A stretch of DNA of 64,000 nucleotides from Aquabacter spiritensis (GTDB taxonomy: Bacteria; Pseudomonadota; Alphaproteobacteria; Rhizobiales; Xanthobacteraceae): contig NZ_SMAI01000001.1 of the NCBI RefSeq assembly GCF_004346185.1, forward strand, positions 867,490 through 931,489. Reading direction: 5' to 3'. Position 1 is the first letter of the stretch. Each line of letters starts with the position of its first letter. A program made the translations under genes and the position numbers. Shown in pieces: positions 45,507 through 55,007 of the stretch. The notes under the pieces were generated by a model. The model had not been told where the DNA came from. It was given only the letters and a program-made list of their open reading frames with translations, and searched no databases.

Positions 45507-46016
45507 ATGGACATGCGCCCCGAACTGACGGACCCGCTGGAAGAACGCCGGGCGCTGCAGGATACGGAATCGAAGATCGCCCTTGCCGGCCACCCGCTGC
45601 ACGCGATGCTCGTCGCCTTTCCCATCGCCCTGTCCTTCAGCACGTTGGGCGCCGACCTCCTTTATGCCTGGACCGGCGCCGCGTTCTGGGCCGAGGCGGC
45701 GGGCTATGCGGTCTTTGGGGCGTTTTCCATCGGTGTTTTGGCGGGGCTCACCGGCACAGCCGAATTGCTGCTCGTCCGCGGCATCCGCAGCCGCTCGGCG
45801 AGCTGGACGCATTTCATCCTCGCCGTCATGTTGCTCTCGCTCCTGGGCGCGAACTGGATCCTTCGCATCGGGGATCCCGAGGGCGCGGTGCTGCCGGTCG
45901 GCCTCGCTTTGTCGCTGGTCGCGGCGGGGATGACCGCTCTGACCGGCTGGCATGGCGGGAAGCTGGTGTTCGACTATCAAATCGGCACCAAATCGGACGG
46001 GATCGATCGTCCCTGA
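45507..46016 (+). CDS. DUF2231 membrane protein
   Basis: The 169-residue protein has four transmembrane helices and the DUF2231 signature GHPLHAMLVAFPIALSFSTLGADLLY near the N-terminus, with SWTHFILAVMLLSLLGANW and GWHGGKLVFDY later. GGAG lies upstream of the ATG. It is divergent from ctaC, and its last 40 bases overlap the end of the convergent CopD-like gene. Family members often sit beside respiratory genes, and their function is not defined. Confidence 0.88.
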   Translation: MDMRPELTDPLEERRALQDTESKIALAGHPLHAMLVAFPIALSFSTLGADLLYAWTGAAFWAEAAGYAVFGAFSIGVLAGLTGTAELLLVRGIRSRSASWTHFILAVMLLSLLGANWILRIGDPEGAVLPVGLALSLVAAGMTALTGWHGGKLVFDYQIGTKSDGIDRP

Positions 46017-46483
46017 GGCACTCTGAAATCGTGCGGCAGGGCGTCGATCATCGGTTGAAAATCCGGCTTGGCGAGCACGAGATAGAGCACCGCGCCCATG
46101 CACAGCAGACTGGCCGGCAGCGCGATCAACGCAGGCGGCATGCGGTAGGATCCCCTATGCTCGGCGGCACGAACCGCCAGATGCCCGAGCCAGGCATGGA
46201 CGAGAACCATGCCGACCACCGCCAGCAGCTTGGCCATCAACCACGTCTCGCGGACCTCGGCCGCGAAGATCAGCCCCGTCCCCGCCGAAATGGCGACGAC
46301 GGCCGCGGGCGTGACGACCCGCGTATAGGCGGCGTGAACCAGCAGCCGGAACTCCGAAAACCCTGCCTGCGTGCGAACCTCCTCCCGTCTGCCATACACT
46401 TGGAGAATGATCGGCAGCGCGATCAGCCCGGCGCACCACAGGCTGAGCGCGGCAATATGGACGCCCTTCAGCAGGGCGATCAT
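45977..46483 (-). CDS. CopD-like / HemJ-like membrane protein
   Basis: The 168-residue protein has four helices, with KGVHIAALSLWCAGLIALPIIL at the start and TRVVTPAAVVAISAGTGLIFA in the middle, typical of the CopD family. Members are linked to copper import or to protoporphyrinogen oxidation. The start overlaps the stop of the CtaG-like gene by four bases. With CtaG it may help deliver copper to the oxidase encoded just downstream, which is inference from context. Confidence 0.78.
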   Translation of the reverse strand: MIALLKGVHIAALSLWCAGLIALPIILQVYGRREEVRTQAGFSEFRLLVHAAYTRVVTPAAVVAISAGTGLIFAAEVRETWLMAKLLAVVGMVLVHAWLGHLAVRAAEHRGSYRMPPALIALPASLLCMGAVLYLVLAKPDFQPMIDALPHDFRVPQGRSIPSDLVPI

Positions 46484-47193
46484 GGCAGCGCGACCTCCCG
46501 CCAGCTCTGTCTGAGCAGGAGCCCGCCCAGCAGAGCCAGCGGGATCAGGCCCGGCCCCCACATGACGAGCCCGGCGAGCTGCTGGTCGGCCAGCGCGTCG
46601 AGGCCGTAGCCGGCGGTCAGTCCGAGATGCTCCGAATAAAGGATGCGCGGCGAGAAAGTGAGGATGGCAGCGATCAGCCCCATCTGGCCCATCAATCCGA
46701 ACACGAGGCCAATAGATGCGACCCTTTCGGCCGAACGGTCCGCGTGCAGCACGTCGGACCAGAAGAGCCACGCGGCGCCCAGCAACCCAGCCTGCATCAG
46801 CCAGTAGATGGTTGGGCTGTTCCAGGCGAGCGTGTAAGCGGCAGGCAAATGCCACAGCCACAAGAAGACGGAGAGTGCGACGAACCCGCCGATCCGCGTC
46901 ATCGGAAGGCGCAGCGGCCAGGCCAGCGCCAAGGCCGGGGCTGCCGCGAGGACCACGACGAGATGATGCAGCCCGCGCGCAGCGAACAGCGCGACCGTCA
47001 AAGCGCACAACGGGGAGACATAGGCGAGAAACAGCGCCGCGCTCGCCGCACAGGCCGCCCTCCTGCGGCCGCCGCGGAGCAGAGCCATTGCAACGAGCGG
47101 GGCGGCGGAGAGAGCGAGCGGCAGGGGCGCGAGGTTCCACGCCGTCAGAAGCGTCTCGGGCGCAGGACCACAATAGGGAATGATCTGGTCCAA
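46480..47193 (-). CDS. CtaG-like cytochrome c oxidase assembly protein (caa3_CtaG family)
   Basis: The 237-residue protein has seven or so transmembrane helices and the caa3_CtaG family pattern, with RGLHHLVVVLAAAPALALAWP, LWLWHLPAAYTLAWNSPTIYWLMQ and DQQLAGLVMWGPGLIPLALLGG. The start is a TTG at 47193 preceded by AAGGAG at proper spacing; the upstream extension has no ribosome binding site. It is predicted to aid copper-centre assembly in the oxidase. It is coupled to the CopD-like gene. Confidence 0.85.
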   Translation of the reverse strand: MDQIIPYCGPAPETLLTAWNLAPLPLALSAAPLVAMALLRGGRRRAACAASAALFLAYVSPLCALTVALFAARGLHHLVVVLAAAPALALAWPLRLPMTRIGGFVALSVFLWLWHLPAAYTLAWNSPTIYWLMQAGLLGAAWLFWSDVLHADRSAERVASIGLVFGLMGQMGLIAAILTFSPRILYSEHLGLTAGYGLDALADQQLAGLVMWGPGLIPLALLGGLLLRQSWREVALP

Positions 47194-47472
47194 GCCGACA
47201 CTCCTTGAGCAGACGGGGATCCGGCGCGGGGGCGGGAGCGTCGCCGAGAAAACCCAAGACCTCGTATGCGGCACGCGATCCGCGCGCGGATCCATCCATC
47301 GTCGATGCGCCTGCTGTGCGGCAGAGCACACGGTGAAGCCAACGATCGGCGCGCGATGGAGTTCCGGTTAGTCCTGCTTTCGCTTGCGACGAGGGAGACA
47401 TTTCTGCTTCGGAGGCACTGGCCGCGACTTTGGCGCCGGTATGGGGCGCCGACAGCCGGTGCACCACAGCAG
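47194..47472. other. Gap between the CtaG-like and YdeP-like genes
   Basis: About 280 bases with no frame that I would call on either strand. It should contain the promoter of the CtaG-CopD pair. No hairpin with a T-tract is apparent, so the end of the YdeP-like transcript is not resolved. Confidence 0.3.
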
Positions 47473-49755
47473 TCAGTCCGGGTGGATCCGCACGGGAACG
47501 GACTTGGCCGCCGGCGTCTTGCTGTCCTGTGCGAAGTGCCAGAGCGGGATCAGCGCGTTGCATTCGGGAAAATAGGACGCGCAGGTGCCGGGCGGCAGAT
47601 CGTAATCGATCACCCGGAAACCGCCCATGGCGCGATGAATGCCGTCCTCCACCGCCGTCACCAGACGCGCCATGCCATTCTCGGCAAGGCCGAGCCGCAT
47701 CCGGTCGTCCCGGTTCATCATGATGATCATGCGCGATCCGCTGATCCCCCTGAGCCGGTCCGAATTCCCATAGACCGTGGTGTTGAACTGGTTGTTCGAC
47801 CGCAAGGTGATCAGGCGCAGGATGTCGACGTCCGCACCGTCGTCAAAGCTCGCGCACAAGGCTTTGGGCCGCTGGAAATTCGCCTTCCCGTTGGGCGTCG
47901 CCCATTCGCGTCGGCGGGCAGCCACGGGCCGGGGAAAGCCGCCGGGGGTGTCGAGGCGGGCGTTGAAATCCCGGAAATCATCGGGAAACGTCTGTTCTAT
48001 GGCATCGCGCACCAGCGCGTAGTCGCCGACCCACTGGTCCCACGGCACCCGGGGATTGGCCGGCAATGTGGCTTTGGCGATTTCCGCCACGATGCGCGGC
48101 TCCGACAGCAGACCTTCCGCCGCCGGCTCGAACTTGCCCCGCGACGCATGGATGCAGGTGGTGGAATCCTCGATGGTCACGATTTGAGGGCCGCAGGCCT
48201 GACGGTCGATCTCCGACCGGACGAGAGTCGGGAGTAAATAGGTGGACTTTGCGACGATGAGGTGGGTTCGATTGAGCTTGGTGGCGATCTGCACCGAGAG
48301 GTCGAGGTCCCGCCACTTCTCCTCCATCAGCCCGCGTTCGGGAATCGCCCGGACGAAATTGCCTCCGAGCCCGATGAAGGCGCGGATCTTGCCCGCCACC
48401 ACGGCTTCGCAGGCCTCAACGGTGTTCAAGCCGTCCTTGCGCGGCGGCTGGAAGCCGAATTGCTCGGCCAAACGATCCAGCGGCACCAGATCGGCCTTCT
48501 CGGCAATGCCCACCGTGCGCTGGCCTTGCACATTGGAGTGACCGCGCACCGGGCAGATGCCCGCGCCGGGCTTGCCGATCTGCCCGCGCATCAGCAGCAG
48601 ATTGACCAGGGTCTGGACATTGTCGACACCGAGGCGGTGCTGCGTCAGCCCCATGCCATAGATCGCGATCACCGATCGCGCTTTGGCGAAGGTGTGCGCC
48701 GCAGCTTCGAGGGCGGCCTGCGGCAGGCCGGACTCGCGCCGGATCTCGTCCCAGGAGGTCTCCCGCACCATCGCCTCGAACGCGGGAAAGCCATCGGTAT
48801 GTTCCGCGATGAAGGCCGCATCCAGAACCCGCGCGCCGCCCGCCGCTTTGGCGTCGTCGTCGAGCGCGAGCAGGGTCTTGGCGATCCCGACCATGGCGGC
48901 GATGTCGCCGCCGGCGCGGACCTGATAATATTGGGTCGCGATGAGCGTCGGGCTGTTCTTGAGCATCTGGCCGGGACGCTGCGGATTGACGAATTCCTCC
49001 CACCCCTTCTCGCGCAGCGGATTGAAGACGACGATCGGCACGTCGCGCTCGCGCGCTTCCTGAAGGCTGTGCAGCAGTCTCGGTGAGTTGGTCCCGACAT
49101 TCTGGCCGAACGAGAAGATGCAATCCGTCTTCTCAAAATCCTCGAGAAGGACGGTCCCGACCGGCGTTCCGATGCTCGGCGGCAAGGCGACGGACGTCGT
49201 TTCGTGGCACATGTTGGAACTGTCCGGCAAATTGTTGTTGCCATAGATCCGGGCCAGAAGCTGATACATGTAGGAGGTTTCGAGGGAGGCGCGCCCGGAG
49301 GCGTAGAAAACGACGGTCTCGGGGTCGTAGGAGCGCAGTTTCTCGCCGATCTGCATGAAGGCCTCGTCCCACGAGACCTCCACATACGTATCGCTGGTGA
49401 CGTCGTAACGCATCGGATGGGTCAGTCGCCCCTCATTCTCCAGGTCGTGGTCCGACCATCCGAGCAATTCCGAGACGGTATGACGGGCGAAGAAATCCGG
49501 GGTCGTGCGATGGGACGTCAGATCCCAGAACGTCGCCTTCGCGCCATTTTCGCAGAATTCCGCGACATGCGGCCGGGCGGGCTTGGCCCATGCGCAGCTC
49601 GTGCACATGTACCCGCCCGTTTTGTTGTGATCTTTAAGCAGCGTCGCGACCGTGGAAACGGCCCGCTGCTCGGTCGCATGCTGCAGGAGAGATTTCGCGG
49701 ACCCCCAGCCCCCGACCGGCTGATCATAGTCTTCGTGGCGCGCGCGGTCCGGCAT
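47473..49755 (-). CDS. FdhF/YdeP family molybdopterin oxidoreductase
   Basis: The 760-residue enzyme belongs to the YdeP branch of formate-dehydrogenase-H-like bis-MGD oxidoreductases. Family features are the N-terminal MCTSCAWAKPARPH, FYASGRASLETSYMYQLLARIYGNNNLPDSSNMCHE, the MPT-binding QRTVGIAEKADLVP and LGGNFVRAIPE segments, and the C-terminal domain LRLITLRSNNQFNTTVYG. No classical four-cysteine 4Fe-4S motif is visible. YdeP is associated with acid resistance in enterics, but the substrate is unknown. Electron-partner genes are not adjacent. Confidence 0.92.
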   Translation of the reverse strand: MPDRARHEDYDQPVGGWGSAKSLLQHATEQRAVSTVATLLKDHNKTGGYMCTSCAWAKPARPHVAEFCENGAKATFWDLTSHRTTPDFFARHTVSELLGWSDHDLENEGRLTHPMRYDVTSDTYVEVSWDEAFMQIGEKLRSYDPETVVFYASGRASLETSYMYQLLARIYGNNNLPDSSNMCHETTSVALPPSIGTPVGTVLLEDFEKTDCIFSFGQNVGTNSPRLLHSLQEARERDVPIVVFNPLREKGWEEFVNPQRPGQMLKNSPTLIATQYYQVRAGGDIAAMVGIAKTLLALDDDAKAAGGARVLDAAFIAEHTDGFPAFEAMVRETSWDEIRRESGLPQAALEAAAHTFAKARSVIAIYGMGLTQHRLGVDNVQTLVNLLLMRGQIGKPGAGICPVRGHSNVQGQRTVGIAEKADLVPLDRLAEQFGFQPPRKDGLNTVEACEAVVAGKIRAFIGLGGNFVRAIPERGLMEEKWRDLDLSVQIATKLNRTHLIVAKSTYLLPTLVRSEIDRQACGPQIVTIEDSTTCIHASRGKFEPAAEGLLSEPRIVAEIAKATLPANPRVPWDQWVGDYALVRDAIEQTFPDDFRDFNARLDTPGGFPRPVAARRREWATPNGKANFQRPKALCASFDDGADVDILRLITLRSNNQFNTTVYGNSDRLRGISGSRMIIMMNRDDRMRLGLAENGMARLVTAVEDGIHRAMGGFRVIDYDLPPGTCASYFPECNALIPLWHFAQDSKTPAAKSVPVRIHPD

Positions 49756-50057
49756 ATCATTCTCCCTGAGGTCAAGGGGCTAAAGGATCCATTGTCCGGC
49801 CGGGTTCCCAAACGTAAGGCAAGGGGCGACACATATGTGTGAGGCGTGTTTGATCAGCGTTCCCATCCTTGCGGGTGCCTCCTCGGTCCGCCCCTGCTCT
49901 GGCGCAGAACAAACAGAATATCGCCCTGCCCTATCCGGTCTACTTTCATTTAATCATCAAATAAACATAATGCATTAAATCATCAGAACAAATTTCGCGG
50001 ACACGAACCAAAAGTACATAATGAAATGCAGATCATGCAAAATCAATAAAGTGAACT
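49756..50057. promoter_or_regulatory. AT-rich divergent promoter region
   Basis: This 302-base gap between the YdeP-like and YdeI-like genes turns strikingly AT-rich from about 49920 to 50060 (TTTAATCATCAAATAAACATAATGCATTAAATCATC), unlike anything nearby except the AT-rich phage cargo gene. The repeated ATCATCA and TTAAATCATCAGAA are candidate regulator or nucleoid-protein binding sites. I find no RNA gene. Confidence 0.45.
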
Positions 50058-50678
50058 ATGATTACGAATATTGAAAACTACTTCTCGAAGGGGTGTGGCC
50101 GCTGCGCACGTTTCGCGACAGCGGAATGCTCCGTGCAGCGGTGGCGCGAAGGGTTGAACCATCTCCGCGGGCTTTGCCGCCAGGTGGGCCTCGTCGAGAC
50201 CGTGAAGTGGGGGCATCCCTGCTACCGGCATGCCGATCGCAACGTCGTCATCATCGGCGCCTTCCGCGGCGACTTCCGCCTCAGCTTCTTCGACGCGGCC
50301 CTGATGCAGGACCCCGCGGGCATGCTGGAGAAGCAAGGGCCCAACACGCGCCACCCCGACATGATCCGCTTCACCACCGCCGCGCGCGTGGCGGAGATGG
50401 AACCGTCGATCCTCGCCTACCTGACCGAAGCGATGGGCCATGCCGAAGCCGGCATTCGCCCCCCGAGGGCCGCGATCGAGATCGACCTGCCCGACGAATT
50501 GGCGGAGGCGCTCGCCGCCGACCCGGACCTCGCCGCGGCCTTCCAGGGCCTGACGCCGGGACGGCAGCGGAGCTACGTCATCCACCTGACCACGACAAAG
50601 TCGCCCGCGACGCGCCGGGCTCGCATCGAAAAGGTCCGCGACAAGATCCTGGCGGGAAAAGGCGCGACGGAACGCTGA
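50058..50678 (+). CDS. YdeI/DUF1801-type protein
   Basis: The 206-residue protein has an N-terminal DUF1801 domain (RWREGLNHLRGLCRQVGLVETVKWGHPCYRHADRNVVIIGAFRGDFRLSFF) and a C-terminal YdeI extension with ELAEALAADPDLAAAFQGLTPGRQRSYVIHL and ATRRARIEKVRDKIL. The E. coli relative is OmpD-associated and related Bacillus proteins are cytosolic, and the function is not settled. The start at 50058 lies in the AT-rich region without a clear ribosome binding site. Confidence 0.88.
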   Translation: MITNIENYFSKGCGRCARFATAECSVQRWREGLNHLRGLCRQVGLVETVKWGHPCYRHADRNVVIIGAFRGDFRLSFFDAALMQDPAGMLEKQGPNTRHPDMIRFTTAARVAEMEPSILAYLTEAMGHAEAGIRPPRAAIEIDLPDELAEALAADPDLAAAFQGLTPGRQRSYVIHLTTTKSPATRRARIEKVRDKILAGKGATER

Positions 50679-50940
50679 CCGGCGCCCGGGACGCGTGCGA
50701 CCGACTTCCGAGCCCGCCCCGACCGCAGCCGGAACGGACCCGCCGACGATCTTGCGCACCCGGAGAGCCGCCCCGCGGGGAAGGCCGCGGAACGCGGCCC
50801 CGCTGAGGCCGGGACCTCGCATTTAAGACTTTCCGGAAAGGCTGATTTTCCTTCTCGCCTTTTCCTCCATCCCGCCCGCCCCTTTAGCTTGCCTGCAACA
50901 AATGCCGGCCGCCCCGCATCGGCCGGTGGGAAGGGAAGAA

Positions 50941-51690
50941 ATGGAAACTGGGGGATCTCCTCGCGCGGCCCTGGTGACGGGCGCCGCCGCAGGGCTCGGG
51001 CACGCCATTGCGATGGCGCTCGCCCGCAGCGGCACCCGCGTCGCCCTCGCGGACATCGCGGAGGAGGGACTTGCGCAGGCGGCGCAGGCCTGCGGCCCCG
51101 GCTCCGTCGCCCTGCCCCTCGACCTGCGCCACGCCGACAGCATCACAGCGTGCCTTGCCGCCGCGGCCGAAAAGCTCGGTCCTCTCGATCTCCTCGTGAA
51201 CAATGCCGGCGTCGCGCTGCACCGCCCCGCTTTGGACCTCACCTGGTCGGAATGGGACACCGTGCTCGACGTCAACCTCAAGGGGGCTTTCTTCATGAGC
51301 CAGGCGTTCGGCGCCCGGCTCGTTGCCGAAAAGCGGCCGGGCGCCATCGTCAACATCGCCTCCACGCACGGCATCGTCGCCCTGGCGGACCGGGCGGCGT
51401 ACGGCATCGCCAAAGCCGGGGTGATCCATCTCACCAAGATGCTCGCGGTGGAATGGGCGCGCTTCGGCATCCGGGTGAATGCAATTGCGCCCGGCACGGT
51501 CATGACCCCCTCCCGGGCCGAACTCCTGAAGGCGCCCGAAGCGCGCGCGCGCATGCTCGACCGCATTCCTCTCGGGCGGTTCCCGACCGCGCAGGAGGTG
51601 GCCGAGGCCGTGCTTTATCTCGCCGGCGACGGGGCGGCCTCGGTGACCGGACACACCCTCGTTCTCGACGGTGGCACAACTGTCTGCTGA
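50941..51690 (+). CDS. SDR family oxidoreductase
   Basis: The 249-residue protein is a classical short-chain dehydrogenase. The cofactor motif TGAAAGLG is at about residues 14-21, NNAG near residue 87, and the catalytic Ser and YGIAK near residues 139 and 152-156. The Asp in VALADIAEEG suggests NAD rather than NADP. The ATG at 50941 follows GGGAAG. The MFS gene overlaps its end by 20 bases. It is probably a step in the catabolic cluster, but the substrate is unknown. Confidence 0.92.
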   Translation: METGGSPRAALVTGAAAGLGHAIAMALARSGTRVALADIAEEGLAQAAQACGPGSVALPLDLRHADSITACLAAAAEKLGPLDLLVNNAGVALHRPALDLTWSEWDTVLDVNLKGAFFMSQAFGARLVAEKRPGAIVNIASTHGIVALADRAAYGIAKAGVIHLTKMLAVEWARFGIRVNAIAPGTVMTPSRAELLKAPEARARMLDRIPLGRFPTAQEVAEAVLYLAGDGAASVTGHTLVLDGGTTVC

Positions 51691-52915
51691 GCCCAGCCAC
51701 GCGGCGCACCCGCACGCCCCGCAAGACGGCTGGATGTCCGCGCTGGCGGCCATGATGCTGCTGCAGGCGACGGCGTCCTTCCTCAACCAGATGCTGCCGA
51801 CGCTGGCGCCCATCCTGCAGGTGGAACTGGGTTGGCCCGATACGCTGGTCGGCTATCTCGTCGCCTTGTCCACGATCGGGGCCATCGCGTTTCTCGTGGC
51901 GGGAGGACCTTTGGTCCGCGGCGCGGGACCGATCCGCGCGGTGCAGGCGGGGCTCGGCCTCGGCATGCTGGGCGTGGCGCTGCTCCAGGTGCCCGTCCTG
52001 GTCGCGCCGCTGCTCGCCAGCATCCTGATCGGACTGGCCTACGGCCCGTCCACGCCGGCCGGCAGCGATGTCCTGATGCGCTATGCGCCGGTGCGCCATC
52101 GCACCCTGATCTTTTCCCTGAAGCAGGCTGGCGTGCCCCTCGGGGGCGCGCTCGCCGGGCTGCTGCTGCCGCTGCTCGCCGCGGCCTTCGGCTGGCGTGC
52201 GGCGCTGTGGGGCGTGATCGGCATCCTGGCCGCGGCGGTTCTCGCTGTGCAGGGCGTGCGCGGCCGGGTGGATGCCGGGCGGGACCGCTCGCGCTTGCGG
52301 ATGCGGCTGGTATTTTCGCCCGCAAATGTGCGCGAGCCCTTCGCGGCGCTGGCGGCGGGACAAAGCTTGCGCCGCATCGCCTTGGCCGGCGGCTTCCTCG
52401 CCATGGCCCAAGGCGGATGGAACGCCTTTCTGGTGACCTATCTGGTGCGCGCCGTGGCGCTGTCCCCCGTGCAGGCCGGCCTGGTCTTCGCGGTGATGCA
52501 GACCGCCGGCGCGTTCGGACGCATCGGAATCGGCTGGCTCGCGGACAGGGTGGGCTCGGGGATCTCGGTCACGCGCGCGTCCGCGGCGTCCGCCGGCGCC
52601 GCGACCCTCGCTTTGGGACTGGCCGGGCCGGACTGGCCGCTGCCGGCGCTGCTCGGTCTCGCCGGGATCGCCGGCCTCACCGTGTCCGGGTGGAACGGCG
52701 TGCAGCTGGCCGAGATCGCCCGCCGGGCGCCGCGGCATCTGGTCGGCGAAGCCTCGGCGGGCGGCACGGTGTTCGTGTTTCTGGGTTTTGTCGCCGGCCC
52801 CTCCGTGTTCGCGATGCTGCTCGCGCTCACCGGGCGCTACGATGTGCCGTGCTTCGCCCTCGCGGCCATGCCGCTCGTGGCCGTGGCGCTGCTGACCGGC
52901 GTGCGGCGCGCGTGA
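51671..52915 (+). CDS. MFS transporter (CynX/NimT-like)
   Basis: The roughly 414-residue protein has twelve predicted helices in two halves of six, with the central loop near residue 200 (GRVDAGRDRSRLRMRL). The pattern PTLAPILQVELGWPDTLVGYL and GWLADRVGS is typical of organic-anion MFS carriers. The start is a GTG at 51671 that overlaps the SDR gene by 20 bases, so the two are co-translated. It is probably the uptake or efflux route for the cluster's substrate. Confidence 0.88.
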   Translation: MAQLSAEPSHAAHPHAPQDGWMSALAAMMLLQATASFLNQMLPTLAPILQVELGWPDTLVGYLVALSTIGAIAFLVAGGPLVRGAGPIRAVQAGLGLGMLGVALLQVPVLVAPLLASILIGLAYGPSTPAGSDVLMRYAPVRHRTLIFSLKQAGVPLGGALAGLLLPLLAAAFGWRAALWGVIGILAAAVLAVQGVRGRVDAGRDRSRLRMRLVFSPANVREPFAALAAGQSLRRIALAGGFLAMAQGGWNAFLVTYLVRAVALSPVQAGLVFAVMQTAGAFGRIGIGWLADRVGSGISVTRASAASAGAATLALGLAGPDWPLPALLGLAGIAGLTVSGWNGVQLAEIARRAPRHLVGEASAGGTVFVFLGFVAGPSVFAMLLALTGRYDVPCFALAAMPLVAVALLTGVRRA

Positions 52916-52952
52916 GAGCCGCGATCGCCGGACGCAGGTGCCGGCCCGCGCT

Positions 52953-53843
52953 TCACCCCATCCGGGTAATGGAAATCAGGAAATCGAGGAACACGCGCAC
53001 CTTCGCCGGCAGATGGCGATTGGCGGGATACAGCACGGAGATCGGCGTGCCCTCCACGGCATAATCGGCGAGGATGGATTCGACGTCGCCGCGCTCGAGG
53101 TCCTTGCGCACCAGCCACCAGGTGCCGCGGATAATGCCGAGCCCCGCCACCGCCGCCTCGCGCAGGGCATCGCCGCTATTGAGGACGGCATTGCCCTTCA
53201 CGTGAACGATGATCTCCGGCCCCTTGGGATTGGCGAAATGCCATTCCGGCCCGGTGCGGTTTCCGGTGATGCAATTGTGGTGGATCAGATCCTGCGGCGT
53301 GCGCGGTGTGCCGTTCGCTTTCAGATAGGCCGGCGCGGCGACGGTGACCTGGGGGCTGCGCAGCAGCAGGCGCGTGATGAGCCGGGAATCGGTGATATGG
53401 CCGGTGCGCACCGCCACGTCATACCCCTCCGCCACCAGGTCGATGGGCTTGTTGCTGTCGCTGAAATTCAGATCGAGCGTGATGTCGGGGTATCGGCTGA
53501 GAAAAGCTGGAAGCTCCGGCACGAGGGTGACGCGCCCGAAGGACAGCGGCACCACTGCGCGGATGCGCCCGCGCGTCGCGACATTGCCGCGCTGGAGGGC
53601 GAGTTCCGCATCCTCGAGGTCGGTGAGGATCTGGACGGCCCGCTCATAGAATTCCTGCCCGTAATCGGTGGTGCTCAGTTGGCGCGTGGTGCGGTTGAAA
53701 AGCTGGGTGCCGAGCTCGTCCTCCAGCCGGGTAATGGTCTTCGTGACGGCGGAAACGGACATGCCCAGCTTCCGCGCGGCGGCTGTGAATCCGCCGCTGT
53801 CCGCCACCCGGGTGAAGACGCTCAAAGCGAGAAACTTGTTCAT
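52953..53843 (-). CDS. LysR family transcriptional regulator
   Basis: The 296-residue regulator has the N-terminal HTH (LSVFTRVADSGGFTAAARKLGMSVSAVTKTITRLEDELGTQLFNRTTRQLSTTDYG) of the DsdC/AaeR-like LysR branch, and an effector-binding domain. The ATG at 53843 gives the standard start. It is convergent with the MFS gene and divergent from the hydrolase-to-monooxygenase operon at 54125, so it is the likely local activator. Its ligand is unknown. Confidence 0.93.
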   Translation of the reverse strand: MNKFLALSVFTRVADSGGFTAAARKLGMSVSAVTKTITRLEDELGTQLFNRTTRQLSTTDYGQEFYERAVQILTDLEDAELALQRGNVATRGRIRAVVPLSFGRVTLVPELPAFLSRYPDITLDLNFSDSNKPIDLVAEGYDVAVRTGHITDSRLITRLLLRSPQVTVAAPAYLKANGTPRTPQDLIHHNCITGNRTGPEWHFANPKGPEIIVHVKGNAVLNSGDALREAAVAGLGIIRGTWWLVRKDLERGDVESILADYAVEGTPISVLYPANRHLPAKVRVFLDFLISITRMG

Positions 53844-54124
53844 GTTCGTCCCTGTCCGGCGTCGGCCCGCCAATCCCGTCTGTGGGCGGAGCCGCCGGCC
53901 CAAATCCCCGTTTTCGCATTTGCGAAAAAACATCCGGGAGTGAGCCGGTCCTTATGGTTGGTTTGGCCGATATTCCCGGAACGTATGGAAAGAATCAATT
54001 TCTCAATCGGACATTTCATCTGGGAAGCGCGCGGCTAATCTGGCGCCCAGGGACATAACCCTAAGCGCCGGCGGTCCGACCGGCGATGCACTTGCGGTCA
54101 ATGCAAGGCGAGGGAAGGAACGCC

Positions 54125-54952
54125 ATGAAGGTCGAAAGCAATGGGTGCGCGCTACACGTCCGCCTCGACGGCCCCGACGATGCGCCGGTCATCATGCTCA
54201 GCCACGGCATCGCCACCGATCTCGGCATCTGGGACGGCCTCGTCCCCCATCTCGTCCCGACCCACCGGGTGCTGCGCTACGATTCGCGCGGGCATGGCGC
54301 ATCCGCGGCGATACCGGGCGCCTACAGCCTGGCCCTTCTCGCCGACGACGTGGTCGGCATTCTCGATGCGCTCAACATCTCGGCGGTGCATTTCGCCGGC
54401 CTCTCCATGGGCGGCATGGTGGGGCTGGAACTGGCCGTGCGCGCCCCGGCCCGCATGATGTCCATCGCGGTCTGCGATGCCCGCGGCACCGCGCCCCCCT
54501 CCTATCGCGAAGCCTGGGCGCAGCGCAGCCGGCAGGCCCGGGACGGCGGCATGGAAACCATGGTGGAAAGCTCGGTTTCCCGCTGGTTCACCCCCCACTT
54601 CCTCGCGCACCGGCCGGCCGAGGTGGAGGGCATGCGCGACAGCATCCGCCGCACCTCGGTCGATGGCTATTGCGGCTCCGCCGCCGCTTTGTGCGAGCTG
54701 GATCACGAGATCCATCTCGCGGCGGTTCGCGTGCCCCTGCTGTTCCTCACCGGCGCCCAGGACCAGGGGGCACCGCCCGACGTGGTGCGGGCGATGCACG
54801 CGAAGGCACCCGGCTCGACCTATGTGGAACTGCCGGATGCGGGGCATATCTCCGTCATGGAGCAGCCCCGCCTGTTCGCCGACGCCTTGCTGGGCTTCAT
54901 CGCCGCGGCGGACTCGGCGCAGGCGAAGCAGATCCCGCGCGCGCGGGCCTGA
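54125..54952 (+). CDS. Alpha/beta hydrolase (enol-lactonase-like)
   Basis: The 275-residue hydrolase has the nucleophile elbow GLSMGG near residues 97-102, the oxyanion motif SHGIATDLGIWDG, the catalytic Asp in GAQDQGAP, and His in DAGHISVMEQP. It resembles 3-oxoadipate enol-lactonase (PcaD) in layout. AAGGA lies upstream of the ATG at 54125. It opens an operon of six or seven genes and could open a lactone made by the downstream monooxygenase. Confidence 0.9.
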   Translation: MKVESNGCALHVRLDGPDDAPVIMLSHGIATDLGIWDGLVPHLVPTHRVLRYDSRGHGASAAIPGAYSLALLADDVVGILDALNISAVHFAGLSMGGMVGLELAVRAPARMMSIAVCDARGTAPPSYREAWAQRSRQARDGGMETMVESSVSRWFTPHFLAHRPAEVEGMRDSIRRTSVDGYCGSAAALCELDHEIHLAAVRVPLLFLTGAQDQGAPPDVVRAMHAKAPGSTYVELPDAGHISVMEQPRLFADALLGFIAAADSAQAKQIPRARA

Positions 54953-55007
54953 CGTTCCGATCGAACCGCCCGCCGATCGCCCCTGAGGCCTATCCGAAGA
55001 GAGACCC

